In this document: in pieces, positions 22,479 to 34,366 of the stretch
Layout of the letters: each line of letters starts with the position of its first letter
How positions within the stretch are numbered: position 1 is the first letter of the stretch
Source of the DNA: Antedon mediterranea
Lineage: Eukaryota; Echinodermata; Crinoidea; Comatulida; Antedonidae
DNA: 64,000 nt
Reading direction: 5' to 3'
Assembly (NCBI RefSeq): GCF_964355755.1
Contig: NC_092680.1
Span: forward strand, 6,489,001 to 6,553,000
Made by a program: the position numbers and the translations under genes
Notes under the pieces: generated by a model
What the model saw: only the letters and a program-made list of their open reading frames with translations
Database searches by the model: none
What the model was told of the DNA's origin: nothing

Positions 22479-23606
22479 TCAGTTAAGATCATTCATGCAA
22501 AGGTTTCCGTCATCTTTAGCGTTGTTACAGCGGCATAAAGCTGTACATGGTAGTTTTGACTTCTTGCACCTACATTTATTGGTTATGTATCGTGTCTTGC
22601 ATCCACAATAAATCATCTCTAACGAAGCAGTAGGAATAGCTTCATTTTTCAGAAGCACTGGTTGAAGTTTACCATTAAATAGCTCCCAACCAAAATATGT
22701 TGGTGATGGCAAATGCTGGATTGGCGATACAGCTTTTTTCCATACGAGTGCTTGGAAGTGTGCTCTTTTTATATGTTGGTGCACTGCATCGCTTGTTGGA
22801 GGTAATGCCTTTTTTTTTTAAAGCCTAACTTTATTGGTACTTTTAACTTGACCAACACCGTAAACGTAGCAAATGAATCTTTCCGATTTCATAATAACTT
22901 GGTCACTGATAGGTTTTCTCCCAGGTCTTTAATTAGTTCATACCTTTTTTTAATACTTCCCATGCCGATGCCTTTGAGTGACCACTTAGATATGAGCAGT
23001 GAAGAGTTAAATTACTGTATGTATGTATTAATATAATTTAACTCTTCCCTGGATATGAGGTAGTATCGCATCCACTAATAGTGTGGAATGGAATCAGTGC
23101 TTTTGCAGAACCCTCGGGCAAGGCTTGAAAAATGTCTTTTATAGATACTTTCTTTTTTTGGATGTCCCTATCATCATCCATTTGGATACCATGCTTTGGT
23201 AGTGAGACACTAGAATCACTAGTACGTACGTCTGTATCCCTAGAAGCAACTACAACTGTGTCGTATCGGACATTGGCAGCATGACAAGTCTCGTGTCCTA
23301 TTCTTCATGGTCTGACCAGAGACAACGTATTCGTGTACAATTTTGATGATTTAACAACTGATTCTTTCATAAATCCACCAGCTGTGACAATTTCTTTGTC
23401 TACAGGAGCTTGACGAATCAACTCCTCTGATAGAAATCGTGTCAGATCTGCATTATTATCTTGTAATGCCAACAAGTTTGACCAGCAATTTGGCAGCGGT
23501 ATTTCACCACTTTCTATAATTCGACGAATTGGTCTCTGTGTTTTGGTTCATCTTTGTCTGGTGGTGTCCTTTATCGACAGTTTTAAGTTAGGCATGCCAT
23601 GTTAAA
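22479..23606 (-). pseudogene. Dead transposon-like gene (GCDTTSY / Cys-rich tail family)
   Basis: Read on the minus strand from about 23606 down. Segments in order: RPIRRIIESGEIPLPNCWSN; LTRFLSEELIRQAP; DKEIVTAGGF; an HEE-DTR motif that falls in another frame; VVVASRDTDV; PFHTISGCDTTSY; then LPPTSDAVHQHIKRAHFQAL; and a Cys-rich end with YCGCKTR, CRCKKSKLPC and LCRC. From memory this order is a protein type found in many copies in cnidarian, mollusc and echinoderm genomes, usually annotated as uncharacterised; the acidic RDTDV motif recalls PIN/FEN-like nucleases. It is broken by in-frame stops, at least two frameshifts and the 55-bp insertion at 22997-23051. The last 106 codons up to the stop at 22479 remain open. 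The 3' half lies in the palindrome arm, so a second copy of it exists at 23617-23952. I infer a mobile-element origin; no standard transposase motif is visible. Confidence 0.7.
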
Positions 23607-23616
23607 AAAAACAAAA
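22811..23616. other. Unique centre of the palindrome
   Basis: About 800 bp present once, holding the upstream part of the dead gene. It is bounded by an A/T homopolymer on each side (poly-T at 22811-22819, an A-rich run at 23604-23618). Such runs could mark where the truncated right copy was joined. Confidence 0.7.
22997..23051. mobile_element. 55-bp hAT-like mini-element with perfect 8-bp duplication
   Basis: Starts CAGTGAAGAGTTAAATTA and ends TAATTTAACTCTTCCCTG (inverted repeats of about 17 bp). It is flanked by GATATGAG at 22989-22996 and 23052-23059. Removing the element plus one GATATGAG rejoins the dead gene in frame: GCDTTSY continues directly into LSGHSKASAWEVL, the expected family sequence, so the empty site is internally documented. 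An 8-bp duplication with CAGGG-type ends is the hallmark of hAT transposons. No coding capacity; the length is extreme even for a MITE. Confidence 0.88.
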
Positions 23617-23618
23617 AA

Positions 23619-23952
23619 CCAGAGGCATTACCTCCAACAAGCGATGCAGTGCACCAACATATAAAAAGAGCACACTTCCAAGCACTCGTATGGAAAAAAG
23701 CTGTATCGCCAATCCAGCATTTGCCATCACCAACATATTTTGGTTGGGAGCTATCTAATGGTAAACTTCAACCAGTGCTTCTGAAAAATGAAGCTATTCC
23801 TACTGCTTCGTTAGAGATGATTTATTGTGGATGCAAGACACGATAAATAACCAATAAATGTAGGTGCAAGAAGTCAAAACTACCATGTACAGCTTTATGC
23901 CGCTGTAACAACGCTAAAGATGACGGAAACCTTTGCATGAATGATCTTAACT
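23619..23952 (+). pseudogene. Truncated plus-strand copy of the Cys-rich gene end
   Basis: Same C-terminal segment as minus 22479-22810, beginning PEALPPTSDAVHQHIKRAHF. A point change produces a stop right after YCGCKTR (TAA at about 23845). Past it the same frame still shows NKCRCKKSKLPC and LCRC, closing with a stop at about 23952. The upstream two thirds of the gene are missing, so this copy is 5'-truncated. It keeps PEA before LPPT where the minus copy has an A-run frameshift, so the two broke independently. Confidence 0.75.
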
Positions 23953-24019
23953 GATGCCCTTAACATGTTCATTCCAAATGTAGCTTACGTACGTGTTCAC
24001 ATTTTCTTTTAAATCTATA

Positions 24020-24620
24020 CAATCATAATCCATCATATTGATGGCAAGTAATTTTCAAATGTAGCTTACGTGTTCAAATTCTTTTTAAAATCTATAATCA
24101 TAATCCATCATATTGATGGCAGGTAATTTCCCAATTTCCAAATGTAGCTGACGTGTTCAAATTCTTTTTTAATTCTATAATCATAATCCATCATATTGAT
24201 GGCAGGTAATTTTCTAATGTAGCTTACGTGTTCAAATTCTTTTTTAAATCTATAATCATAATCCATCATATTGATGGCAGGTACTATACAATCATAATCC
24301 ATCATATTGATGGCAGGTAATTTCCAAATTTCCAAATGTAGCTGACGTGTTCAAATTCTTTTTTAAATCTATAATCATAATCCATCATATTGATGGCAGG
24401 TAATTTTCAAATGTAGCTTACGTGTTCAAATTCTTTTTAAAATCTATAATCATAATCCATCATATTGATGGCAGGTAATTTTCTAATGTAGCTTACGTGT
24501 TCAAATTCTTATTTAAATCTATAATCATAATCCATCATATTGATGGCAGGTAATTTCCAAATGTAGCTGACATGTTCACATAAGCACACTCCATCATATT
24601 GATGGCAGGTAATTTCAAAT
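24020..24620. repeat. Nine-unit tandem repeat, right arm
   Basis: Nine CCATCATATTGATGG boxes (complement of the left-arm box) spaced by about 75 bp, or about 36 bp in the short unit. The unit order is not the exact mirror of the left arm. Confidence 0.9.
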
Positions 24621-25394
24621 TTCAAATTTCAAAAAATGTAACTTGCGTATTCAAATTCCTTTTTAAATCTATATAAATAATAACACATCATATTTGATGG
24701 CAGTGAATTTTATAATTTTACTAATTGTAATTGTGTATAAATAATTTCATAGTTATGCAATTATATTATATTTAGTATACAGTAGGCCTATGCTGTAGTT
24801 AAAAGGTCAATAACCATACTATCGGCCATTCTTGTACAAAATATTCCATTAGACTGGATATAAACACGTCACATGTTTTAAACAATTTAAAAAGAAAAAA
24901 AAATTCATAAGACCACAATTTTCAAAGTTATATTATTATTATATTATTATATTTGACTAATAGTTCAAAGGTCAATAGTTGTAGAATCGGCCATTTTTTG
25001 TAAAAACATTTCATTATAATAAATATGAATGTATAGTTTCTGAACAATTTGAGCCCTATTTCGTGTCTCTCCGATTATTGGTTACTGAGATACGATAAAT
25101 CAAGGTCAAAGGTCAAAATGTCAGAAATACAACTTGCATCAATTTTTTGAGAAAAAGTGTCATTAAAGTGAATATAAAAACATATATTTAAAACATTTTG
25201 ACACCAAAATTAATTATCTGTGACTAGTGGTTCTCGAGATATAGGGTAATTATAAAAAATGGCCGCCATTTTTAATTATGCAAATTAAGGGCTTAGATGG
25301 CCGAATTTCGCTTGGGATCCGCCATATTCGTAATCAGCGAGGTCGAAATATCCTAAATCAAGTGGATCCCAGCTTCTACCCAAAAATGCTTCTT

Positions 25395-26204
25395 GATTCG
25401 TTTTCTAGGCCGTTTTTTGAGAAATGGAACCTGTCTAATACTAAAATGATTTTACTTGGCTGGATATGCTGAATTATTTATTTGGCTTGATTATTATATA
25501 AAATTTAAATATAAATAAAATGTAACGTGAATCATTGAGGCGTAACGTGGTACGTTGCCCATTTTTATGTTATATTATATTTTATAATAAATTAATTATT
25601 AAGCCTTAACAACCATTTGAATAACCGAAAGATCAACTAATAAACTTCATGTATGAAATATGATAGAAATTCTACGCAATTAAATACACCTCATTGTGAT
25701 AGGATCTTTTATTTACACCAGATAAATAAGGTTCAACTCAAACGCTTCAGAGCATTCAATAGTAATGAACAGCTATTTTTTTCTTTTGTAAACATCATTT
25801 ATGATAATATTACTGAGGTACTGTATGTAGTCCTGCAGTATAGTTAGTGACTTGGAAATAGCTAAAATAAGCTTGTTGAGCTATCCTGAGAAATCTTCTA
25901 TAAACGTGTCAGTATACTTAATGTTTTTTATAATGATTTTCACACAAATTCGAATCAAATCATATTATGAATCTGATTTGTATAGGAAACGATAGTCAGA
26001 CTCCTTTTACAGTACCCCAGGTCCAGTATTCATTGAGTTTGTCAGTTTTGGACTTTAGAATACCAGTGGTACAGCGGTGACAATTATTACGGTATTCATT
26101 TGTTAATTTTAGAATATGTCATGTCTTCTTTCTTTACCCAGTCAGCGTTTGGTCATTTACTTCTTTCATTCTTCTTTTTTTCTTCTTCTTCCTCCTTCTT
26201 CCAT
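25395..26204. other. No recognised gene or element
   Basis: Flank of the palindrome. AT-rich, with a pyrimidine-rich CTTCTTCTT-type run at about 26160-26205 leading into the SINE-like tail. Confidence 0.4.
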
Positions 26205-26345
26205 TGTTGAAGGCCCTGCTCTAGCTTTTGCGATGTTCATGAATACGGTGGGTGGGACATATACAGTTATTTCTTTGTTGTGTGTAAAGTGCTTAGAGAC
26301 ATTTGTATTAGGCAATCTATAAAACATTATTGCTATCATTCTTTT
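26205..26345 (+). mobile_element. SINE/LINE-like 3' tail
   Basis: GTGTAAAGTGCTTAGAGACATT then TTAGGCAATCTATAAAACATTATT resembles the shared 3' end of SINEs and their partner LINEs (AAAGCGCTT...GGCGCTATATAAAT...ATT), compare 8500-8568. The head is not recognised. Confidence 0.5.
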
Positions 26346-26927
26346 TTTAATAAAGCTTACATTTATAGAAATACCAAAATAAAAGCTTTCGCATATTAAT
26401 TTGGTCTAATAGTTAACTTGACATAATGGTAAATATAAAACTTCATTTCACTAGGTAATGACACATAATTACCACAGAATATGGACGCATGGTAAACAAT
26501 GCTGACATCGAGTAGTAATTTCATTGTACCATTAAATTTTAAAAGGATGCGTTGTTTATGTTCGAAATATGATGAAATAATTATTTGAGTTGATTGACAA
26601 CTCAACAAATATTAGTAAGCAGAGGGTTAATATACTGTTTATGGATAAACTCAGAACTTGGGCTTATAAGTTAATGGAGACACCAACGTGCTTATTATTA
26701 TTATATATACATATTGTTTATATATGTTGATGGCATGCTTTGCAATCTTGGAAATTATCGGTAATTTATTTATGTAAGCAGTTTGTTCAAAAATTAATGT
26801 TTACAGAGTAGGAATATGTTATGGTTATGGCGTGAGTGACAACTTTATGGTAGACAAACTAATAATATAATATATTATATGTAAATTGCTATGCTGTATT
26901 AAAATATATATAAGTTTATGTAATGTT

Positions 26928-27004
26928 AAGTTCTGTCTACACTATCAAACTTTATGCACATCACACTTTTTGTCAAACGAGTTTGATAGTGTAGACAGAG
27001 CTTA
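26928..27004. mobile_element. 77-bp hairpin MITE (CTGTCTACACTATCAAACT)
   Basis: AGTTCTGTCTACACTATCAAACT faces AGTTTGATAGTGTAGACAGAGCT with a short spacer. Inverted repeats are about 24 bp with one or two mismatches. Same family as 27049-27201 and 62431-62470. Confidence 0.8.
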
Positions 27005-27048
27005 GGGATACTGATATGTAATATATGTCAGGATGATGTTTTAAACAA

Positions 27049-27201
27049 CTGTCTACAATATCAAACTTTATGTGTCAAAAAAATGTGATGTGCCCATATA
27101 TGGACATGATGATGTCATATCACTACCATATTTAAGCATATCACTACCATATATAGGCACATCAAACTTTTTTGACACATAAAGTTTGATAGTGTAGACA
27201 A
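27049..27201. mobile_element. 153-bp hairpin MITE, same family
   Basis: CTGTCTACAATATCAAACTTTATGTGTCAAAAAA faces its complement ending GTAGACAAG. It encloses a duplicated CATATCACTACCATAT segment. It lies only 45 bp from the shorter relative, giving two sizes of one family side by side. Confidence 0.8.
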
Positions 27202-28050
27202 GGCTTTATACTGATTAAATGATGACAATAGCTTTCTCTTATAGGGAAAACAAAACAAATGCTTCTTTCTTTAATTTGTTTAGTTTAATATAATGTAGCT
27301 TTCTTAAATAGATGGTTTTCATTTATGTTGACATTTATGTGCAATTATCCGTCAACAATTTACCTTGTATTTCTGAACATTGTGGATTCATTTAACTTAT
27401 ATCGTAATATAATTCTATCCCCATTGTTACTATACATTTTTATCGCCGTATCGTAATTGGCAACATCGTTCTACTGTCTTCTTAATGGCATTTGTATGGA
27501 AAATTAAATGGATTACGTCGGCTTGGTGGAAAATGACGCCGTCGATCAAGAACCACTGAAGTCCCTTCTGTAATATTGATTTTGAAATTAGTGTTTACCA
27601 TTATATTACAACAATTAACATATTTAAAACGTTTTAACCGTAACTCAATTATCGGTAGGTTTACAGAGAAAGGTGAAGTACCCTGTCCAATAATTCAACT
27701 AGTGTCAGAGCAAGGAATAATGTTGTTTTTCCAGGGTCACAGTTTTCTTATTCCAAATAGGACTATCACGTTAAACAATATAAAGCAACTACATTATAAA
27801 GCAATAACATCTAGCTACGAATACATTTAATCTCAATATTTAGTTTTGCATATTTTTATTATTACAAAGCATACCCGTTGTGTTCGAATAGCTTTATACA
27901 CATACACGAAAAGAGTACCCGTATGTTTCCAATGTTCTGTATCTAGAATTTAGTAGAATTTGCAAGGATGAAGTAGGAGAACCATTCAAGAATACATATC
28001 ATTCCGGCAGTGTACACCGGAAGGCTAATATGTAGAGGGCTTATTGAAAA
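27202..28050. other. No recognised gene or element
   Basis: AT-rich with one 84-codon frame (27576-27830) that shows no family motif or splice context I can trust. Confidence 0.4.
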
Positions 28051-28130
28051 AACAAGGCCATATAGATGGCTGCAGTCGCGTGCTCATTAGTGTTTACCGA
28101 CCGACCGACCAACCTACCAACTGACCGAAA
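28051..28130 (+). repeat. GACC-repeat interspersed element, variant
   Basis: AAGGCCATATAGATGGCTGC, AGTCGCGTGCTCATTAGTG, TTTACCGACCGACCGACC. It matches the variant at 47048-47170 more closely than the one at 9431. Confidence 0.65.
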
Positions 28131-28680
28131 TTACTGAACATGTTTAAAAATGTTGAAATGTTTAAAAACATTTATATTTTTTAAATTTACACGTGCGTAG
28201 CCTGTCACTTTTGACGTGCTCGTATAACGTAATTTCGAGTAGAAAAGTAAGTCAAGAAAACAGAAATCTGGCAAAAAGAGTGCGCAACAACATTTAACGC
28301 GCAGTGCGCGCGCAAAATTCTGCGCACTCATGGCAATTTTGTAAACGCTTAAAATTGCCTGAAACGTACTCTTATTTCATCGAAAATAAATTTTGAAAAT
28401 GTTAAGCACGCGTACGCATGCGTTACATGCGCTACGCACGTAATGGTATTGCCATATGATGATTTATGCCCTGAAATTTATGAGTACCAAATTGTATTTA
28501 ATTGTGATTCATGGTTGTGAAGATATGATTACAAACGTAATTTCGTTAAATCGTGCGTACACCACGTACTTTTTTATTGCACACCGTGAAAACATAACCA
28601 CATCGATTCCTGGCCATAAGGAATATACTGTGAAAAATTGACTTAGCTAGATTAAACTGATATCAAGATAAGGTCAGAAA

Positions 28681-28795
28681 GCGATAAAACGCATAGTGAT
28701 ACCGGACCGACAGACAGACCGACAGACCAACAGACAGACCGACAGACCAACAGACAGACCAACCGACCGACCGACATAGTGAACTATAGAGAAAA
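28681..28795 (+). repeat. GACC-repeat interspersed element
   Basis: ACGCATAGTGATACCGGACC, a long (GACA/GACC/AACA)n core and ATAGTGAACTATAGAG. Together with 28051-28130 it brackets about 550 bp with many GCGC-type CpG strings (28260-28440). I find no gene in that bracket. Confidence 0.7.
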
Positions 28796-31700
28796 ATAAT
28801 GAACTTGATCGAAATATTAACACACTAGAGAAGCTTATAGTAATGTTCTTATTGATAAGCGCCCTCTTTATTTTTAAAATAATGGGAAATAAGCTTTTTC
28901 TTGGCTAGGCCACCATGAACTAAAGGGTTAAAAGAATTAAAAGTACTCTCTCTATTGTTTATCAAAGATGTAAGGGACTCAGAAAGAAAACAGAAATGGT
29001 ATTTAAGTAAATAATCAACTATCAACCATGGCATGGCAACTATGGCATATATGACGTCATTTTTTAATATTATCTTTACTAATAATTATTATAGTACAAT
29101 TTTACTGTAATAAATATATGAAGTTTACTGCATTGATGACGACAGTACTGCTTTTGAAATCCGGAAGCCATTTAGGAATTAGTAGAATGTTGTCAAATTG
29201 TACTGTTAGTAGACATCGCCAAACAAGTGGACCTTAGTGAAGGTGTTATTCTAAGTCATTTTCACTTTTGCAGATTTTCGCATCTTTACTGTTTCACAAA
29301 TACGGTTTATTGTCATCATTATTGTTGATCGGTTGAGTGTTTCTGTCTGCACTGCATAATGTTATAAAAGTACAGTATCTCTACCATGGGATATCGGCAT
29401 ATGAATACTTGTGTTATGGTCGAAGTTGAATTGTACGCACAATCTAGGGCGCGGCTGGTTTTCAGTACGTTGTTTGTTCATTACATATCTCTACTATGGT
29501 CAAGTGATGTTATAATGGAATCACAATGGTTTAATAATAAGGGTCTGATTGTACTGTACCGTGAGTCTAGGTTCTAACATTAGTAAAATGATAACAACAT
29601 TTTGGCATACATGGCGTTGCATACGTAAAACATCTCGAGTTCCAGAGGCTTGGTTGGATTATTAAAGATAAAGATGCTTTCATCATTACCGTTTTACAGA
29701 TATTGACTTTAGATGTTACTGGTTCAAAGAGATACATTAACTTCTTTACAGTAATATCAGATGAACAATGCTATCATATTACCTCTCAACGCCATTAATT
29801 TTAGAAACATGTTGATTACAATTTTAAGAATATTATTAACGCCTAACTATACCAATTATAGACGGCCATAAGAATTAGGTTACGTCGTAAAACCTACGGT
29901 CATATAATTAACGCTTCGTTGGATGCTTTCAACAATTATCGTTCTGAAATCATAATCTTAGATATAATATGTCGTGGTTACATCTTTTACCAACAGTTTA
30001 ATGTAAGTATGGATGTGAAACCAGAATAATTTCATTCCTTCCACTATAAACGTTTTTAGAATTCAACATATCGAACTCCAGATAGATTAAGAGAATATTT
30101 GTCAGTGTCAGTCTAATTACATTAGTCCATTAAAACGCTACCGGCTTCTTTCGGCCTTTCATAAATGTCTTCTAATTAATATTATTGCCTTGCTTCGTTA
30201 TGAATTCTGAAATGATATTTCATTTAAGTGATCAAAGGTTGATTATATCAAATATAAATTAACCTCGAAAGAAAATATGTAATGACATTGAGGTCTTGTT
30301 CCAACACAAACAATTCTAGATGTCTCAATATTTTGTTGAAAGAAGAAAATCCATAAACAGAGTTGACTCTAATAATTGGAAGGTACACTGATACGTTTAA
30401 GATGACTTAAATTCTACCAAGCTCTAAGTATCGATTTCTGCTATGTTTTATAGCCTTCTTTTCAGTATGAAGAAATTTGTTTTCATGTATCATATACTGT
30501 ATGAAAATAATGTAGTTGACTTATATATTACCAACATTAGGACCGGTCCTTCATGTGGTTTTCCAAAATGTCTAGATGTGATAATCTACTTTGTATTTTG
30601 ATTGACCTCTAGCTCTTGTAGGGTGTAAATTTACTGTTGATAATATATTGTCCTACCGTGTCGATCAGGCCTATACAAATTGGTATTTAGTAATATGAGT
30701 AGGCCTAATGAATTTCTTCGAAATGCACAAAATTAATGTAGAACCATGGAGAAATATTATTTCTCCATGGTAGAAATAATGTAATGAAATACCGTTTTTT
30801 TTGATAAGTGATAATATTTCATCAACATTTACAGCACGTTGGCAACTAGGTTAGAGTGATTGAACAGAAAGAAAACAATAAAATTGTAGGTTTATGATCA
30901 GTCAATAGTCGGATATATATTACATAATCACATTGCCGTGAGTTGTGTAATTCGTATCAAATTGTTTCAGAGCATGATGCAGTCTACACTACTATATTTC
31001 ATATCCCATATAGTATGTTTTATAATGGGATATAATGAGGAACGAATGAGGCAAATCTCGCTAATCTCTTGCATGGATGATTATTATAAAATAATTATAC
31101 TATAAGATAAGATATCAGTATTGTGTTTTAAGCGGAAACTACTGAGCCAAGACTACCTTTTCTGTATACATTTATCACCCCCGTGATAAAACAATTTTGT
31201 AGATAATCTTTTTATTATATTACTATTTTAATTATCTTATCTTTTCCTAAATCATTAAGCGTGTACAGTATGTATGAGTATGTTTTATTTGTATCATGTG
31301 ATATCATGAATGTTTCTGGATTCCATTTCTCGGAGTAATTCGGAATGGAAATGAATTTGTGCTGAATTATCGTTTCCATTAATTATGATTTTCTTTAATC
31401 AACTTTGATTAAAAAGCGCATCAGTACCATAAACCTTGGTAATTAAATTATCTATAATTAAATTTTAATTTCAAGTTTAAGCCTTTAATTTATAGAACGT
31501 GGGTGGTGTTCATCAAATGAATAATTGATTTTGATTATTTTAGAAGAAATGGAACAGAAATCGTGAAAGAGTTAAAAAAAAACCACAATAGGGATAAACA
31601 ATAAAGCTAATTGATGAATAATAAATAGAGTAAAAATAAAATTTAATAATTGTGCTTTGTAGGCCTAATGTGTTAATATGCAGATGATTCTCATACGGTA

Positions 31701-34138
31701 TTTATGTCTAGAAAGAATAAACTAGGCCTCTCATATCAAGCGACGGTAACCTGCACATCCATGGATGCACATCCCAACACCACACTTTTAACCCAACCTA
31801 CAATCTAAATGATAACAAACTACATCGAAGGGGCTCGAATCAAAATTGAGAAGCTAAAAGCACTAAACATTCTATTCAGTCAAAGAATCACTCAAGAGGC
31901 GATATGATAATGGGAGAAAGTCTGTAGGTATTGGTGTTTACTATTTCAGACACAGTAAACCCACGATCGTGTAGGCTTAATACAATATGAGAATAATGTT
32001 TGTGTAGGAGCTAATTAAGTAAACACTTAGGTATTGTTTTAAATAGTTGATTGCAGTATCCAAAATTAGAAGTAATTGTAACTGCATGTATACTTAATAT
32101 ACATGAAAAAAAAAACAGAAAACTGTTTGTCGTTTTATAGCTTCAATTTCTTTTCTCTTTAAATGGATAAAAGACGGATAAATTGCTATCGTTATCATAC
32201 AAGCCTGCTACTAATATTCCTGTCAAATTCCTTATAATGAATTTTCTAATCTGATAACAATAACAATTAATAAACCACCTTGTTTTAATCGCAAAATCCT
32301 TGTCTATTTAGTATTACTATTAATTATACAATTATAGTAAAAATCTAACCTTCTGGTTGATTAAAAGATACTGCACGGTATTGCCGATAATCTACAATGC
32401 TTTTATATCAAATTCTATTAATTTCTATATTCTGTCAATCGTCCAAATTCATAATCTCTTTATACTCTACTACTACTACTACTTTACTGTGTATATTAAT
32501 TGCCGTTTGAATACAATAATTTATTCATCAAAATTTCCATTATTAGATGACCTCCAAAAATTATACTTTTTTATGTATGGTGGGGGACACACACACAATG
32601 GTTGTGATTCAGATAATTGAAAATGACGAATTATACACAGAGGCGCCAAATACATTGATAGAATTATCCACTAATATACAAACCGTTGAGAATTGCGGAG
32701 ATGAAATACGTGTACATAATTAACGTAGTAATCAAAATAGAATATTGGCACCAGAATTACTTGGCCTCATCACAATAGACTGATGAAAACATATCTTTCT
32801 TTTTTCTTTTTTTTTTAGTATAATATTAATACGCTTGGCTTAAGTTTTGAACTGATATAACTCAGCTTACAGCCAATTAGAATCTCGTATTTCATACAAC
32901 ACTAATTACAACACAAGGCAAGCAACAGTTACAAACATTGTCAACACCACATTGCAGCAGATTCGATAAATACTTCTCATCATTTTACCAGTAGGCCTAC
33001 TTTCTAACTTTGTTTTCCTGAACACTTAAAATGTTGTAATACGGCTACTTACAAATATATTTAGATAATCTTTTTTGTAAATAATAATAGTTAATGAAAA
33101 CAATTTCTAGACAAATACTGTTTTCTTTTACGTATTTATACGTTTTACTATTATTGTACTAACTTTAGGCCAAATAAAAATGTAAACTTATGTCTTGAAG
33201 GTGAATTTCTTCTCCTTTTATTTTGCATTTAAAACTAATTTTAATAATGTGATTCTAGAGTATACAAACCTTCAAAATTTATCATTTCTATTATGAGATA
33301 AATAAAATGTATTCGTTTTTATTCGTACGTTAACATTTAATATCATTTTGTCGTGTTTTTAAAATCGTCTAGCATGTTAATAAAGGCACATAATAAGTAT
33401 TGATTGAATTAATTATTAGACGTACTTGATACATACTTTGTTCAATCAGTAGGAAATAGTTTATCGACGTATCGATTTTTATCAAAACATTTTTGTTCCA
33501 ATTAAACTAATTGCACGTTTAATCTAAACTTTGAAACTGTGTCATCAACTTTTTTGGTTCACCCAACTCAAAAGTAGGGTAAATATCTAATTACTAATCA
33601 TTAATATCAAATTATTTAATGTAATTAATTTTATTTTTCTATACTATTTGGATTAAACGGTTGTCATTTGTACTAATTGTTTCATAATGGGTAGTTATTG
33701 TTACGATACATACAGTATTACATTTAATCGTAATTTCCTTCCGGCGGTACTTACTGAGGTATACGCTATCCATGAAACAACGCTCTGACTAGGCCTAGAT
33801 AACAACATCAGTATGGTTCCTGTTTTAATTAAATAATTAGAAACCAATAACAGTAATTAAAAGACGTGAAGATTTGAAAACACACGAACCCACGCCTCTT
33901 CCACACTCAACGCCCGCATACGAACGGTACTGATACTTGTCACAAATCTTACCTGTTTCGTAATGGATATGGACCTGTTTAGTTATTTAATCAGAGTAAG
34001 TTGGTTTTATCATAGAGATATTATAGTGAACATTATATCTCTAGGTTTTACGGTACAGTTATCACTAACTTTTGTGAGTAAGATTTTACAGCATCGGGTT
34101 GTGAGCTCCCACCCACCCTTCCGGCCAATCGTTGAGAG
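28796..34138. other. Long stretch with no recognised gene
   Basis: About 5.3 kb of AT-rich DNA. Small items: a perfect hairpin at 30743-30771 (listed), GTAGGCCTAC-type palindromes, a (CTA)5 run near 32467, and an 8-bp-stem hairpin at about 34014-34042. Frames at 29386-29577 and 32357-32620 show no family signature. Confidence 0.45.
30743..30771. repeat. Perfect 13-bp-stem hairpin
   Basis: ACCATGGAGAAAT, loop ATT, ATTTCTCCATGGT. No further similarity to the other hairpin families was seen. Confidence 0.9.
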
Positions 34139-34366
34139 ATGATAATATTATTTATTATTTATTCTTTGTAACAGATGACCTTCTCAGCCGAAGACTGATC
34201 TCCCAGCGACCCAGTTTTGAGTGGCTATGTGGCAGTGGTTGTGTAATGTACTAGTACACCGGGGTAACCCACTAACTCGTCTCGAAAGATGCACTAGATT
34301 TCTTTACAATGCAAGAGTCAGATGTGTACATTTATCTTAACCGATTGGCCACTCAATCGCTCACTT
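34139..34366 (-). mobile_element. Diverged SINE, third family, minus strand
   Basis: Shares CTAGTACACCGGGGTA, ACTCGTCTCGAAAGATG and a CGATTGGCCACTCAATCGCTC end with the fuller copy at 60199-60558, and has a (TTTA)n-like tail near 34150. The B box is not recognisable here, so this copy is older. Confidence 0.65.

Larger units (their letters stand above)
20757..22810. repeat. Left arm of a 4.6-kb palindrome
   Basis: This arm is near-identical, in reverse complement, to 23617-25394. The outer end is AGAAGCATTTTTGGGTAGAA. It runs inward through AATGGCGGCCATTTT and a TGACCTTTGACCTT block (near 21044) to a nine-unit tandem repeat (about 21541-22110), then the 3' end of a transposon-like gene. Each repeat unit carries CCATCAATATGATGG, itself a 6-bp-stem palindrome. 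The arm is longer than its partner mainly because of the LINE fragment at 22154-22469. Confidence 0.9.
23617..25394. repeat. Right arm of the 4.6-kb palindrome
   Basis: Mirror of 20757-22810 without the LINE insertion. It starts with the plus-strand gene end (PEALPPTSDAVHQHIKRAH at about 23619), passes through nine tandem units (about 24020-24610) and ends AAAAATGCTTCT at 25393. Past this point left and right flanks differ and I see no clear target duplication. Confidence 0.9.

Noticed and set aside
24108-24335. Minus-strand frame with repeated LPAINMMDYD
   Set aside because: It is a translation of the tandem CCATCATATTGATGG array, open only because of the repeat period.
21541-24620. CRISPR-like array
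   Set aside because: The repeats are regularly spaced, but the spacers are themselves repeats, the sequence is eukaryotic, and no cas-like gene is present.
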